Assembly (NCBI GenBank): GCA_032871835.1
Contig: CM065295.1
Location: forward strand, 63,919,687-63,983,686
Direction of reading: 5' to 3'
Length of the DNA stretch: 64,000 nucleotides
Source: Dipteronia dyeriana
Lineage: Eukaryota > Streptophyta > Magnoliopsida > Sapindales > Sapindaceae
The translations under genes were made by a program, and so were the position numbers. Positions 13,245 to 26,037 of the stretch are shown piece by piece. How positions within the stretch are numbered: the first letter of the stretch is position 1; every line of letters begins with the position of its first letter. The notes below the pieces were generated by a model. The model was given only the letters and a program-made list of their open reading frames with translations. It did no database searches and was not told the origin of the DNA.

Positions 13245-14239
13245 AGTGAAGGTATAGGAAAAAACAAAGTTTCTAGAGCTATTCCATCTCCTAAACCCAT
13301 AGATAAACACAAACCTACATCTTCAACCTCTAAAAGGACCAAAACCAATAGGTTGAAAACTCTAGGTGTTATGGGTTCTAAGAAACTCATTCAAGATATA
13401 GGTGTAGATTTGTGTGAATGTTCCTACATTCATCATGTTATCTTTGAAAGGCAATAGGATAAATGGTTAAATACAATTGGGGTTGTCAATGAGAGCTTAA
13501 TTAGAGAATTCTATCTTGAGTACAAAGAAAGTACAACCTTCAAAAATGCCTTATGAGTGTTAGAGGGAAAACCTTTAGAGTCTCCTCGGATAGCATCAAC
13601 AAATTCCTTTGACTTTCAAATAAGATTGAGTCAGAATTCCTTGAAGTGGAGAACATAGAGCATTTAGATTTGTAGGGAGAACTCTTTGTGATGATTTTAG
13701 TTTTGAGTGGGGAAAGAGAGCTTACATAAGCCAAAGTGATTTGACCAAGGTAAGTGCATTTTTGGCATCTTTTTGGTATCTTTTTGTATGTGCGAATCTT
13801 GTTGGATCTACAAATGCTTCCAAGCTAAACAAGGAAAAGATCAGGATTCTGTACACCTTGGTTACCAACAAGCTCTTAAACCTTGGTGATCTTTTAATAG
13901 AACATATTGAGAGTGTGGCTAGGTCACCTAGATTGGACAAAAAAGCTAACATTTTTGGGGTTTCTATCACACTTTTGTATGGTGCATGGGGTTCCTAGGT
14001 TGGATGATGATGTGCTTTTACCTCCCTTGGAGAAATTTTGTGAAAAAGGGATATCTTATATGTCCTACAAAGAAAAGGGAAAGGTTAATGACACTTGTAC
14101 GATTTTGGGTGAAAATCAAGATTCAAGTACGGTGTCAAGTTCAAGCATTCTACCGGATTGGGCTATGCAACTACAAGAATGGCTTTTGACAAAGATTTAT
14201 GAGCTAAATACTAAGGTGGAGCAACAGAGCAAAGGATGA
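13245..14239 (+). pseudogene. Plant transposon protein domain (PF20167-like), decayed
   Basis: A plus-strand relic in several frames. The most telling part is 13741-14070: FWYLFVCANLVGSTNAS, KEKIRILYTLVTNKLLN and, after a frameshift near 13985, HGVPRLDDD. This pattern (aromatic W-x-F, R-x-LLY-x-I, GVP followed by acidic residues) matches the putative plant transposon protein domain common in the envelope position of SIRE-type copia and in related elements. The N-terminal part (13245-13456) is Ser/Thr/Lys-rich; the C-terminal part ends in a heptad-like segment (14170-14235). Its place just before a polypurine tract and LTR supports an env-position ORF. The assignment rests on remembered family features, not a search. 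Confidence 0.6.
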
Positions 14240-14807
14240 AACTGCAAGATCAAAGGATCAAAAGCTGAGGGGAAAGACTTTCTTCAAGCAAAACAACTAT
14301 CAAGCATTATGGAAGATCAACTAATCCGAGATTTTTCTTTGACGGCACTAGTGGCTAGAAAAGATTACTTGATCTTGATGTATCACTTTATTTATTTATT
14401 TTTCTTTTGGCTTCATTTCATATCAAAAAGGGGGAGCAAAGTAAGATATCTACTAGCTCATTTGATCAATTTTTTTATTTGTTGTTTTAATTGGTATCTT
14501 GAACTTGGGTTTGTAATATTCTAAACTTGATTAGATATGCTTGTATTTAGGGGGAGTATACATATATCCTCTTGGACTTTATTGTTTTATCTTAATCAAG
14601 TATATTTTGCCATATATTTTCTCTTGTATATATTGTTATTCATGTTGATTTTAGGTGCTATCAAGAGAAGATCAAATGAAGAAATTCAAGACTTGTTTAA
14701 GATTAGTCTAAGTTATACAAACTCATTGTAATGTGAGGGAGTGATTGTGACCAATATTCATTTTGTATGTATTAGTTTTTGTATAGGTGTTTTGATATGG
14801 AATTTAC
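14240..14807 (+). other. Non-coding stretch with repeated purine tracts
   Basis: No gene is seen. Purine tracts AAAGGGGGAGCAAAG (about 14427), AGGGGGAG (14549) and AGAGGGAGA (14811) recur before the LTR. Multiple polypurine tracts near the 3' LTR are known from SIRE-type copia elements. Confidence 0.5.
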
Positions 14808-14820
14808 CAAAGAGGGAGAT
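14808..14820 (+). promoter_or_regulatory. Polypurine tract of the plus-strand LTR element
   Basis: CAAAGAGGGAGAT directly precedes TGTTAGG, the presumed start of the 3' LTR. This arrangement primes plus-strand DNA synthesis in LTR retroelements. Confidence 0.6.
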
Positions 14821-16682
14821 TGTTAGGTTCTTGAGTCTTGTGTTGGCATAATTCCATATCAAAATAATATTTTAATTGTATTGATTAGTTGTCTAAGTAT
14901 CGAGATTTAAGCTTTAAGGAAGATTGGACAACAAATCAAGCAAAGTTGAAGTCTTCAAGAGGAACGGACTCCATTGCTTAATAAAGGTATCACAAGACCG
15001 TATTCCTCTTACAAGGCTTAGATGCAAACATACACATTTCATCCATATGTATCCCTACATCGTTGTGCCAAATTTATATTACACGTACACACACTTATTA
15101 AAGTATGCACGTGCATTAGATTTAATTTGACAATTGTTGAGAAATTGCATGTTATAAGAATAAATCTAGGAAATAGCATACTTGTGTATTATTATGTTTA
15201 TTTATTTGTATTTTTATAGTATTGAACTTGAATTTGTGCTTATTTTATACCTCATTGATTTTTGGTCATTTCAGTCATGAAGTTTCACGTTCTAATTAGG
15301 AAGTTATGAAAATTTCCGTGTAATTAACGTACATGGTTTTCATCCTTGTTTTTCAAGTTGAATTCCATATTATTTGTGAAAGTTTTATTGATATCCTTTT
15401 GCATGAGAGAGTCCCAGTTCGTAATTCGAAAACATATTCAAATTTGGAGTTCGAAGGCCGAAGAATGGTCTAAGAACACAAAGGTGTGCAGGGGAGTTGA
15501 AGTAGCCAACAAAGAGGGCCAAACATCTCTCCCCATGGAGGCACGTGGCCTCAAAGGGAAGAGATGCCCTCTGCCTCTATGGAGCTCATGTGCCTCCACG
15601 GGCTGTAGAGGTGGCAATTCTTGATTGGCCCTTCATTTTTGCTTTTGGGTTCCCTCCTTGAAATATCATTTTCCCTCTCATTTCATTCCAAGAAGAAAAG
15701 TGCATAAATTTTCTTAGAAAATTCTCCCAACTTACAAACACCATAACTTCCTCATTTCTTATTTAATTTGAGTGATTCAAGTTTGAGAATCTTTATAGGA
15801 GAGTTCTCCATCATCTCCAAGAGAGTTTGAGGTCATTTATTCATGTTTTTTAGTGGTCCTTCACCAAAAATCAAAACTGCACATTTTTCTAAAGGTATTG
15901 AATCTTCTCTTGAGTTTTGATCTTCAAAGTCTTCAATTACGTTGGATTTTCTTCTTCTATATATGTATGTTTGATGTGCATACCTTGATTAGAGTTTTAA
16001 ACTCTTTAGAAGCTAGATTGGATTTGATTAGAAACACGTATGTTGATTTTTTACTTGAAACCTATGTTTTCACATGCTTGTGTGATGTATTATGCTAGCA
16101 TTCTATTTAGGACTATTTGTGCTTCAATTGATTGATTTTGATGATTGATAGTCTCTTCTTGTGCTATGTCTTTTTAATTGATCATATTTAGAATGGGCAC
16201 AATTTCTTGTATATTTAGAGCCTATTAGGTTTCTATTGAATATTTCGTGAATATATGTTCCAAATAATTGCTAGATGATTTTATTGATAAGATCTATTGA
16301 TTCTAACGTTTTATGTTTTAGTACTAAAGACTTGAAAATATGTTTCAAGAAAATGTATTGTGTTTCAATCTCTAGTGACATAAATGAAATCTAGGTCTTA
16401 ATACATGTATTTGGTATTTTGCATGTTCTAGATTGTTATTCATGTTTAAAGAGTTAGGCTACATTGCTTTGGACATATTCACGCCTATGCTTAGTTCTTC
16501 ATGAAATGTAATTGATCCACGCATTTCACATGTGCATGCATCATTTGTATGAGTGCATTGTTTAGGGATTAAAAACTAGAATATCTTGAATTGTGTGCTC
16601 ATTGTTTAATTCTAGTTTCCATAGAATATGTTGATCATCATGTTCTATGTTGCGTGCTTGTTTGCATTTTATATTCATGATC

Positions 16683-16965
16683 ATATTTAGGAAGTCCTCG
16701 TTAAAGGCATGAAGTCTTGACTAGAGTTGGAAGGACTCGGATAGTTAAGCAATAAATTCTTGGTTAGAGTTGGGAGAACTCGGATAACCAAGTGAGAAAG
16801 TCTTAGCTAGAGTCGAGAGGACTCTCGACTCGGAAAGCTAAGAAAAAAGTCTTGCCTAGGATCGAAACGATCCGGATAGGCAAACAAGGAATCTTCCTAT
16901 ATGCGGGAGGTCTTGGATAAGAAGTTGCTTCCTGAAGGTGTGTTAGGCAGATCTTGGATAGAGAG
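16683..16965 (+). repeat. Diverged tandem repeats of about 43-50 bp in the LTR
   Basis: Four to five copies of a unit with AAGTCTTGACTAGAGTTGG, then GGACTCGGATA, then a variable AAG/CAA stretch. Similar repeats occur upstream of U5 in other long copia LTRs. Confidence 0.75.
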
Positions 16966-16969
16966 TAGG

Positions 16970-19956
16970 CACTACAAGAAAATTTGTATTTTGTAACTAA
17001 CTCCTTAGTCGCCAAAGTATGTTTTTAGTTAGTAAATACTTTTTGCAACTATTTTTTTTTGTTGTAAAATTAGTATCGCTAGACAAATTGCAGAAGGTTT
17101 TTGTAACCATCAATCATGTAGTTACAGAAAGATTTACCTTCCGCGACTAAATATTTTGTTGTAGAATGTGGTTGTTTTAGTTGATTAAGATCATTGAGAA
17201 TCAAAACAAATAGTTACTAATAATATTTTACAACAAAATATTTTGTTGTAGAAACATACATTTTGTAACCACATAAACTTAATAGTCTTTTGCATCTAAA
17301 CACAAATACACAATTAGTAGATAAAGACATATATTCACCACCAAATATTTTGTTGGAAAAATAACATTCACAACCAAATATGCTGTATTATTGTATAATA
17401 TATACATTCAAGACACATTTTTTCTTATGCAAAAACTTTATAAAATTTATTAATATCAACTCAAAATTCTTATGTTATTGATCATAATTAACATATACAA
17501 CTTTTAGGTATCAACAAAAAACGAGAAAACAATAAGATGGTGTCTTCTTAATTTGACAAGTTGAATCTCCAATACTAATTTGATAAGTTGAATTCCCTTG
17601 TTTCAGCATCTTCGGAATCCTCAACAGTACCATTCAATCACATTCTAAACTCTACCACTTGCCAAAGTAGTCTAAATACTCGAACTTTGAGTCTTTTGCT
17701 GTATAAATTTTTCAATGAACCAATATGTAAAAGTTAGTAAAAGATAAATAAATTAATGAAAAAAAAGCTATCAAAATTTGAAACATACCAAATTTTTATC
17801 ATTCGAAACTTTTTGTTCCTTATTGATCGATTAGAGTGCTTACAAAGCCAAAACCATTATCAAGGATCTAATAACACAAATTATTTATATAAAGGGATAA
17901 AATCATTAAAAAAATAATAAACTATAATCCAACATCTTAAAAAAAACATATCCAATTAGAAAATTAAATCAAACCAAATAACTATAAATTTAAAACAAAA
18001 AACAAAAGAAAAATACAAACATTAAGGAAATAAAATCAATCAATATGAAAAAGAAACATAAAACAAATGAAAATATAAAACAAATGAAATATATTTGCTT
18101 TGACTTACTTGCAAGAGAGATTGATGGTCATCAATTTCAACATACGTGTTGGGTCTATATCAAATAAGAAAAAAATTGAGTTTTTATTTGTGTTTTAGAA
18201 AGAAGAAAACATATGAACATAAAAAGGTGAATTTATGGAGTTTGTGTGTGCAGTCAATAGAAAAAGATAAGTAGTAGTAGGGTTTTTTTTAGTTCCATAT
18301 TTATAAACTTACCCTAATAAATGGAAGAAAAAAAATAGACTCCACTTAATATTTTTTTTACTCGTGTATCCTATTTCATTTTATTTACTAATTTTGTTTT
18401 TTTTTCATTTATTTATTTCCATTTACGCTTTATTTTTATTCATTACTCTTATTTCTTTTTTATTCTTTTTCCGTTTTCAATTTTATTCTTACAATTTTTA
18501 TCTTGTTTCCTCTTTTCTATTTTTGATTTCATTTTCTCTGTATTCCTTTTTTTACTATTTATTCATTTTGTCATTATTATTTATTTTTTCTTCTCTTATT
18601 TCTTTTTTTAAAATATTCCTCGCTTATTTCAATTGCGTAAAGAATAGTCACTAATAATTTAAAAAATTAACTTATATTTGTTTACATAGTTTTTATTTTA
18701 GTTAAAAATAATAACTTTTATTTTTATTAATAAAATTATTTTAAGGTTTTAAAACGATTTACAAAAAAAAAAAACAAATTAACTTATTTAATAAAACAAA
18801 AAATAGTCATAAATATTTTATTTCCTATTTATCAACTAAATGTATTAGAAATAAATAAAAAATCGTTTAATTAAGAAAAAAATAATTAAATTGCTAATTA
18901 ACTAAGGACCAGTTTGGTATTACTTTTGAAAAGTTAAAATCAAATTATTTTATAATTTTAACATAAAATAATGTTTGGTAAAACTTTCAAAAGTGATTAA
19001 TTGATAATCTAGCAAGTTTTGACAATGATGGGTTACTTTTTAAAAGTGATTATGGAATAATCTATTTCAGCATTTAATGCTTCTTTTAAAATATCGTTAT
19101 TATCCTTATGAAATCAATTTGAAATCAATTTAAAATCATTTATATTCCTTATTTCATCTCAAAATTAAATATTCTATTTAAATATTGATTTGATTTATAA
19201 AATCTGTTAAAAATATTTTTAATGTTCTTATGGATTTTTTTTTCCAATTTAAATATTATATTTAAATATTCATTTAATATATGTAATTAATGAAAAAAAA
19301 TGAAATATGGTCTAAACATATGTACATTTTTGTCATTGTAACTAATCTCAGCATTTTTGCAATAAAATTATCAGTCATATATATACTGCTTTTAAGCTAT
19401 ACAGTGATTTTTAAAATACAATTAACCAAATATATGCTAATTAATTTCACAGCTAATTATTCCTTCAGCACAACGGACAATGATTATTACAAAAGTTACA
19501 GCAATACCAAACTGACCCTAAATCATAGTTGCAGATTCTATATTTTAAGTTTCAATAAAAAAAATACATTTTTTGAAGGGAAAGAATGGCTCCAAAATGA
19601 TTTTTCTTCTTTGTCGACTTAAAATTTTGGCCGTAGAAAAATTCATTACCTAACTAAAATTATAATCACGGAATAATACATATTGATTGCAAGACGTGTG
19701 TATCTAGAGGGAAATGATTGCGCCAAAATATTAATCATTAACTTGCAATTAAATTAGATACATAGTTGGCAAATGAGTTATTTAATGACTAAATCTTTAG
19801 TCATAAAATCCAAAAATCTGATAGCAGAAGTAATCGAATCTCTGATGTGCATGATTGCAACTAACATCTTATTATAGCTTCCAAAAGTGATATTCCGTAC
19901 CCATTTATTACATGGTCATAAAAAGTTAGTTACCAGATATCAATTTTCTTATAGTG
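16970..19956. mobile_element. CACTA (En/Spm-type) element, non-autonomous
   Basis: A 2987-bp element beginning CACTACAAGAAAATT and ending AATTTTCTTATAGTG. The inverted ends stay alike for about 32 bp (to GTAACTAACT). It is flanked by the perfect 3-bp duplication AGG (16967-16969 and 19957-19959), as expected for CACTA. The subterminal region holds repeated TTTTGTTGTAGAA-like motifs (17050-17280). No transposase ORF was found; the longest ORFs are low-complexity translations of pyrimidine-rich sequence. It has split a copia LTR. Confidence 0.93.
18906..19518. mobile_element. Tourist-like (PIF/Harbinger) MITE nested in the CACTA element
   Basis: 613 bp, beginning GGACCAGTTTGGTATTAC and ending with the inverted form of GGGTCAGTTTGGTATTGC. 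Both sides carry TAA (18903-18905 and 19519-19521), the usual Harbinger-type duplication. No coding capacity is evident. Confidence 0.85.
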
Positions 19957-20633
19957 AGGTAAGGTTGTTCACTAGGCCTGAGGGTAGAATATAAGTGATA
20001 GCTTGGAAAGTGTATCATGAGATTTGGTCACTATTTTGAGTGTGTATCTTTGCTTTGTCATAGTGGATTCATTTTACCGGTGGTTGTGGATTCAACCCGT
20101 TGATGTTTCCTCTTCAGAGGTTTTACCATATAAAAATGATGTGCCAAATGTCTCTATCTCTATCTATATCTCTTTGTATTTTGTATATGTGATCGGTATA
20201 TCTTGTTTAAGATCTACATTTCATTACATCTTTGTAAACAAGATTATTGTAGAGAAAGAGATGCATACATTATTTGTTGAATCAACATTGGCCTCTCGTC
20301 TTTTGTAATGTGAGAACATTGTATCTTGTGATATTCTATATCAAGTGGTAAAGTTCTACTTAGTGAATTTACATTTTAATATTTGAAGTATAACTTGTGG
20401 AATTTGCTTTGTATTGAAAATACTTGTATATAAGATACATTGTTTCTTATTTTATATATGTGTTAAGTGTATTACATACTCTTACATTTATGTTTGTAGA
20501 CTAAGGGTGGTGTATTGAGCATACATGTGATAGTTGTTATAGATTGACAATCATGTTAATTGTTAATTTGTACATTCATCAAGTGTTGACAAGAGCATCG
20601 AAAAAGTTATAAAATTAGAGTGTTAACCTATGA

Positions 20634-20635
<2 letters not shown>

Positions 20636-20664
<29 letters not shown>
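20636..20664 (+). repeat. Pure C29 homopolymer
   Basis: Twenty-nine consecutive C residues in otherwise AT-rich sequence, at the place where copia LTRs often have a short C tract before CTCTA. It may be a slippage expansion or a consensus error. Confidence 0.95.
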
Positions 20665-20686
20665 GACCTCTAAGTTGTTTAGTTCA

Positions 20687-21440
20687 TAACCTTTTAAGAA
20701 TTTCACTAAGTCGAAATGGGAAAGAAGATGATGTATATATAGGGTCCAAATGAAACTATGTCACTTAAGTAGAAAAAATTGATTTCTGAGAATCAAAAGT
20801 GACTTGGATGAAAGTCACTTTTGTCTCGGGTATACAAAATATGATAACGCAACAACTAACATAACCAAACAATATCAAAACTTTTCGTATAATATATAAT
20901 TGAAAAGGTATGGATGACTATTTTTATCCTTTTTTTTTAATGAGGTTTTGATATCTATAGAAAGAGTTATGGTCATTTAAGTGACCAAATATTAGATTTG
21001 GACAACACCAAGATTACTCAAACTCAAGGTATAAGACCTTGAGACCTAAGACCAAACCAAGAGAAGAATGCATGTGCTGAAATTTTCCGATCAATCATTA
21101 GAAAACGAATTTCATCATACAAAACCATACTCAGGTCTAACAACAAAGTGCACATGTGAAATGTGTAATGGATGCACACATATAAACAATTAGTACACAA
21201 ATGCAAGATGAACAAATCATGTATGAAGTGTGTATATGCGTGTGCACCTAAACTCTTTAAGAGACAAAGTCAGGTGCATATATCTTTCGCTCTTAAAGTC
21301 ACAGAGATACTTGGATGATTGCTATCGGGAACCTAAGCTACCTATAACAAAATCATCCATAATGTGGTTTGTTATAAAATAAGTCAATAATAAAATAAAG
21401 GTCCTTATAGGTTAACTAGGTCCATCAATTTTATTTGGAA
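20687..21440 (-). mobile_element. Truncated copia LTR, minus strand, related to the solo LTR at 23616
   Basis: Read on the minus strand it begins GGACCTAGTTAACC and continues through AACAAACCACAT, GTAGCTTAGGTTC and AGTTTAGGTGCACA to TTGGTCACTTAAATGACC and a TATA box (CCTATATATACATC, about 20731). The same string of landmarks occurs on the plus strand at 23650-24120. It stops at about 20687 against the plus-strand LTR. Confidence 0.7.
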
Positions 21441-22220
21441 GTTATGAAGAACTCTTCCTCTTCCATCTTGAGAGTCTAGTATTGAGTTTGGAGGAACTTG
21501 AAGCTTGGACTCCTAATCGGTCTTTGTTTATATATTTTTTTCACTCTGATTTCTTATATGACACTACAAGAAAAATAGGCTTTAGGGACGAATTTTTTTA
21601 GGACGAATTTTATTCGTCCCAATAGAACATCTATTGGGACGCAAAAACAAATTCGTCCATAAAAATTTCAAGCCTGAAGAAAACTATAGGGACGAAAAAA
21701 TTTATCCCAATATAACGTCTATTGGAACGAAATAAATTATCCTCCCTAAAAAGGACAAACCCGACGAGACTTTTAGAGACGAAAATATTTGTCCCAATAG
21801 AATGTCTATTGAGACGGAAAAAAAATCCCTAAAAAGTGTAAAAATATCAAGACTTTTAGGGACGAAAATAATTTGTCCAAATAGAATATGTATTGAGACA
21901 AAATAAATTATTCATCCCAATAGGATGTTTATTGGGACGAAAATTGTTCGTCCCTAAAAGTTTGATATTATTTTTTTTGAAAAAAAAAAAGAATTTATAG
22001 ACTTGGAAAATTATTAAAACAAAAATAATATATGTTGTTGATAATGATTTATCGGGATTATATATATATTTTATCTTTATTTTTTAATTTTTTTTCCTAA
22101 GAGACATAATTAAATTTGTTTCATTTTTTATATTAATTACTATAGATTAATTCAAAAATTATGAAAAATTATATATATATATATATATATTATAAATATT
22201 ATAATAAGAATCTAAAATGC

Positions 22221-22456
22221 AAAACCACTTTCCAGAAAATTTGTTGTATATTTATCCTTTTCTTCTGTGATAGAAATTCAAATCTTACATTTGCCCGTTA
22301 AATTGAAAAAAGTAAAGAAAGTCTCAATATTCCATGCAAACCACTTTCTAGAAAAGTTGTTATATATTTATCCTTCCATTTTGTGATAGAAATTCAAATC
22401 TTACATTTGTCTATTAAATTGAAAAATATAAAGAAAGTTTTTGTATTCCATGTACG
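22221..22456 (+). repeat. About 120-bp tandem duplication in CACTA copy A
   Basis: AAACCACTTTC and the following TTCAAATCTTACATTTG segment occur twice, at about 22222 and 22338. Copy B (about 42759) has only one, so the duplication arose in copy A. Confidence 0.85.
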
Positions 22457-22524
22457 ATTAAGGATAGACCATTTGATATAACAATATATGTTTTTTAAAA
22501 ATAGTTTAATTGCACATTATCTCT

Positions 22525-22640
22525 TAGTGAAGCTGGTAGTGTACCTCTCTTCCATATAAGTGGTGAGGGGTTCAAACCGGGAGTTTGCTTCCCAAGTTAT
22601 GGGAAGTAGTTATCTTCCATTAGGGACCTAAATATCTAGG
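22525..22640 (+). mobile_element. SINE-like tRNA-derived head inside CACTA copy A
   Basis: GGTAGTGTACCTCTCTTCC followed by GTGGTGAGGGGTTCAAACC (box B-like at 22569-22578) resembles the head of the minus-strand SINE at 43783-44012. No poly(A) tail or duplication was identified, so it is a truncated relic at best. Confidence 0.4.
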
Positions 22641-22647
22641 GACGAAG

Positions 22648-25600
22648 TGTTAGATGTTATTTTTGAGGAAAATGAGCTTAAATGAAGATCAATAGGGCAA
22701 AATCATCATTTTCCGCGGTTAAAGCTGCTGCCCATGCAAAAGTACCAACCAAGGCATAGCCAGCAGTGAATTCCATAAGGTTTCCTATTCTTTTGTGCCA
22801 CCAAGACCGCTTCTCTTGCACTTACCTCAACAGCGGTCCATACCGTGCAACATTGCAAAAGTGGCATCGCTTGACTGGTCGCGGCACATGCAAGTGTCCG
22901 TGTTGCGTAAAGGGAGCGGTCGTGCGAAATCCTTGTTTTCTCAGGAATTCTTGACCCTATTCTAAAGAAAACATATAAATACTTTCTATTCTATTTCAAA
23001 GAAGACTACCGCAACTTTTAATCATTAATCCTTCTTTCAAAAGCACATCCCAAAATTCTCTTTTCATCCATCTTTACATATAAAAGAATCGTATGACGAA
23101 GAAGGCTGAACATTAATGATTCAACATTGAAGATTTGAAGCATTCATTAGAGGCCTCAATGAGAATTATCTATCATTTCTCTTCTTTTGTTATTTTTGCC
23201 ATGTGTAACTAAATCCATACTAGGGAATTGATGTGAACCTATTTAATACTCTTGTTATGATTCAAACTTCCATAATTTATTTATCAAATCACATTCAGAT
23301 TTATTCAATTCATTATATGTCTTAATTCTTGACTTGTGTTAATCTATGGAAATTAATTGATACTTGATAATTTACTAATTGGGATTACGCTATAAGACTA
23401 TAGATACTCTTAATTACTTTTGAATTGAATGAGTATAATTGTTTTCAATATAGGAATATGCGAGATAATTTTGGTTCACAAATTCTTGCACGTAATGGGT
23501 TTTTGGTTATTGCTCACACCTTCGACAAGGGTGAGTAGTGGTTAAGAACATGTGGTTAAACCCCGATTAGGAATAATGGTTATACCATAATTAAGATGAG
23601 ATTGAACTCTGAATTTGGATTTAATCTTGTTAATGGAATTTGTACGGACCTCAATTTTATGAATGACATATTTCATGACAAACCACAGCACATTGAGGAT
23701 GATTATTTAATGGGTAGCTTAGGTCCTCGTTGGCAAGCTTCCAAGCATCTCCATGACTTCAAAAATAAAAGGTATATTCACTTGACTTTGTGAAGAGTTT
23801 AGGTGCACATATACACATTTTCACGTATTTTCATATTACTTTGCATTTGTACTTCCATGATTGTGTGCATCTATGTCTCAACTCACATAAGTACTTTTTT
23901 GTTTGTCTTTACGTGTGGGTGTTGTTTATTTTGTTTTTCATTTGTTGATCAGAATTGTCCTCGCGTGCGCGATAGTGTGCTTGTTTTAGTCGTTGAGTGA
24001 CCATTTGAGAAGGTCTCATTCTTCTCTTATTTTGGTATGTGGTCACATGGTTGTATCCCTGAGTTTGGGCATTGTTGTTGTTATCTAAATATGATATTTG
24101 GTCACTCAAATGACCATAACTCATTCTACAGTCATCCAAATCATGTTTAGTTATTTGGAGTAGAAAGTATACTTCCATACCTTTCCAACGGTATATTACA
24201 CGAAAAGTTTGGATATCGGTTGTTTTTAGACACTTGAAAATTGGGTTGAGTTGCTGAATTCCCAGTGTACGGGTTATACGTGGGTCCGACCCGTGTAGTC
24301 ACCCGTGCAATCTCCTACGAAGTCCTCTCGGGTGTTTTTCAAAGTCCTTATGCATGGGCACAACTGAGGTTAGTGTGTGGGTCATACCCTCGCATTACGA
24401 TGTGTTTGGGCCATGTTGCCTGTTGTGAACGGGTAAGTGCACGGGTGTCTGCGGGTCTTCCTACCCACTCACTATGCACTTTTTAGGGGCATTTTTATCT
24501 ATTCCCATCAGCTCGTTACACCCACTATAAAAACCCATCTTTCTCTTCTTCTACCTCACCTCTACTATATTTACAGAAAACCTAAAGAGAGAAAAAGATA
24601 GTCTTATGAGAGAAATCTTGTTCAAGCTTCATTAACTCTCAAAACCCCAAACCCATCTTCATCTTACATCTCTAGCATCATTTAAAGCATGGGTCTTCAT
24701 TAATTGTTAAGTAGAACTATCAATGATGTCATTTATTGTTCTAGCTTATCAAGAGATGTCATTTATTGCTTTGGTTAACAAATCTTCATATTTATTGTAT
24801 ATCTTTTGAAGTTATGATATGTTTGAGGTTTTTATTGTGATAGCTTGCATCATTAGGTCAGATTTGCCTAAATAGCTAATCCATATTTGTTCATGTATGT
24901 TAAATTGATGATTATGATGGTCTAGTGCATCTAGTCTAGTTCATGAACATTTATGTGTATGCCTCATCAATTGCATTTCTTGATTGCATGTTAATTGCCC
25001 TTGATTATATGTTGTGACAACTTATGTTGGTTGGACTTTTATTGACAATTAGGTTGTAATATTGTATCTATAAACCCAATTGAGTCCTTATATATAGGCA
25101 TGTAGGCATTGTTTGATAACTAGGTTGTTTGATTGCATTATAACATATAGTTAAGCATTTTGTTTTTGGTCTTACACATTATTGCATTTGAGCATAGTGT
25201 CATATATACACTTAGACTATATAATCTTCATAAAGTCAAAGTCTTGTGGCTTCTAGGTGAAGTTATACAATAAAGTCAAGTCTAGCAATCAAGGGTGGGT
25301 GGTTGGTAAGCAATTGGTCAAGTGCCATTATAAAAGGCCTAATGGGTAAAGTAAGAGGTACTTACGCCAACGGTAATGGATAAGGGGATATCACTAGAGG
25401 TTGAACCAAGAGTGGCGAATGGTAGTGTCCATAGCCTGAAGTTGTCGAGAGTGAGAGTGAGAGTGAGAGTATCACTTAAGGGTAACCTTTTATTCATATA
25501 GTGGATTTCTGTGATCGTGTGTGGCTAGTGTAATAGCCCGTGGTTTTTCCTATTTAGAGGGTTTCCACGTGTATATCAAGTGTTCTTTATATTTCCGCAC

Positions 25601-26015
25601 TTTACACTTGATTTTGTATGTTTGTTTGTTGGGTGAATCTTTAATATTGACTAATCAATAAAAAAATGGTAATTGACTTGATTAAATCCCCCTTCCCCCC
25701 TCTAGGTTTATTGGGCACACGCTTAGAGTTTACTTTCAGAATTAATTGATGAACATTAGGTAATGCATATGGGGAGCATCAGTTACCGTGTCTTTCATCT
25801 CTTGATCACAAACTAACATTCTTTTGTTAATTGATTTTTTTAGTTAAATTTAATTTAGCTTTAGTTTAATCAATCAACAACCCCTTTGTTACCTTTGGTT
25901 TAATTTGGATTAGAATTCGTTTTAATTGATAATTCACTTGTCCTCATAGGAACGATCTTTATTTGCTGTTGTACTTATCTCAAAATTTGTGCACTTGCGA
26001 GTATAGTTTTTATAA
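22648..26015 (+). mobile_element. Ty3/gypsy-type LTR, interrupted by a copia solo LTR
   Basis: Two halves (22648-23615 and 25739-26015) join at a copia insertion. A TATAAATAC box (about 22973) and U5-like text near the end (CATAGGAACGATC, then GTGCACTTGCGAGTATAG) resemble plant gypsy LTRs. No gypsy gag or pol flanks it. It may be a solo LTR, but terminal TG/CA and duplications were not proved. Confidence 0.5.
23616..25738 (+). mobile_element. Copia solo LTR, 2123 bp, with perfect 5-bp duplication
   Basis: Begins TGGATTTAATC and ends ACTTTCA. It is flanked on both sides by GAATT (23611-23615 and 25739-25743), the mark of a single insertion. It has a TATAAAAACC box (24536-24545), a GAGTGA microsatellite (25447-25470) and a C-rich CCCCCCTCTAGG near the 3' end. 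These features, its length and its relatives on both sides point to a SIRE/Maximus-type copia. A solo LTR forms by recombination between the two LTRs of a full element. Confidence 0.88.
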
Positions 26016-26037
26016 CACGTTTTTTCACATAAACTCT

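Larger units (their letters stand above)
14821..20686 (+). mobile_element. Long copia-type 3' LTR, interrupted by a CACTA element
   Basis: Begins TGTTAGG after a polypurine tract and can be followed to a CA near 20686. It includes a GC-richer U3-like block (15400-15640), tandem repeats (16683-16965) and a U5-like end (20040-20690). That end has a box resembling the solo LTR at 23616-25738 (GGTTTTACC after a GTGGATT motif) and a C tract before CTCTAAG. Without the 2987-bp CACTA insertion it is about 2.9 kb. No primer site follows, consistent with a 3' LTR. The outer right boundary is uncertain. Confidence 0.55.
21562..22647 (+). mobile_element. CACTA element end with GGGACGAA subterminal repeats (copy A)
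   Basis: Begins CACTACAAGAAAAATAGG. It is followed by many subterminal motifs of the type GGGACGAATTTTATTCGTCCC in both orientations (21590-21960). It shares interior sequence with copy B at 42590-42900 (GATTTATCGGGATTATATAT and the AAAACCACTTT block). The opposite terminus is not recognised, so it is probably truncated. Confidence 0.78.

Noticed and set aside
16803..17015. 70-aa minus-strand ORF across the CACTA left boundary
   Set aside because: It spans the LTR tandem repeats and the insertion junction, so it cannot be an ancestral gene.
18364..18654. 96-aa Phe/Leu/Tyr-rich ORF resembling a membrane protein
   Set aside because: It is a low-complexity pyrimidine tract inside a CACTA element, with no conserved pattern.
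23909..24486. ORFs of 73-89 aa in the solo LTR
   Set aside because: They overlap U3 regulatory sequence on both strands and match no domain.
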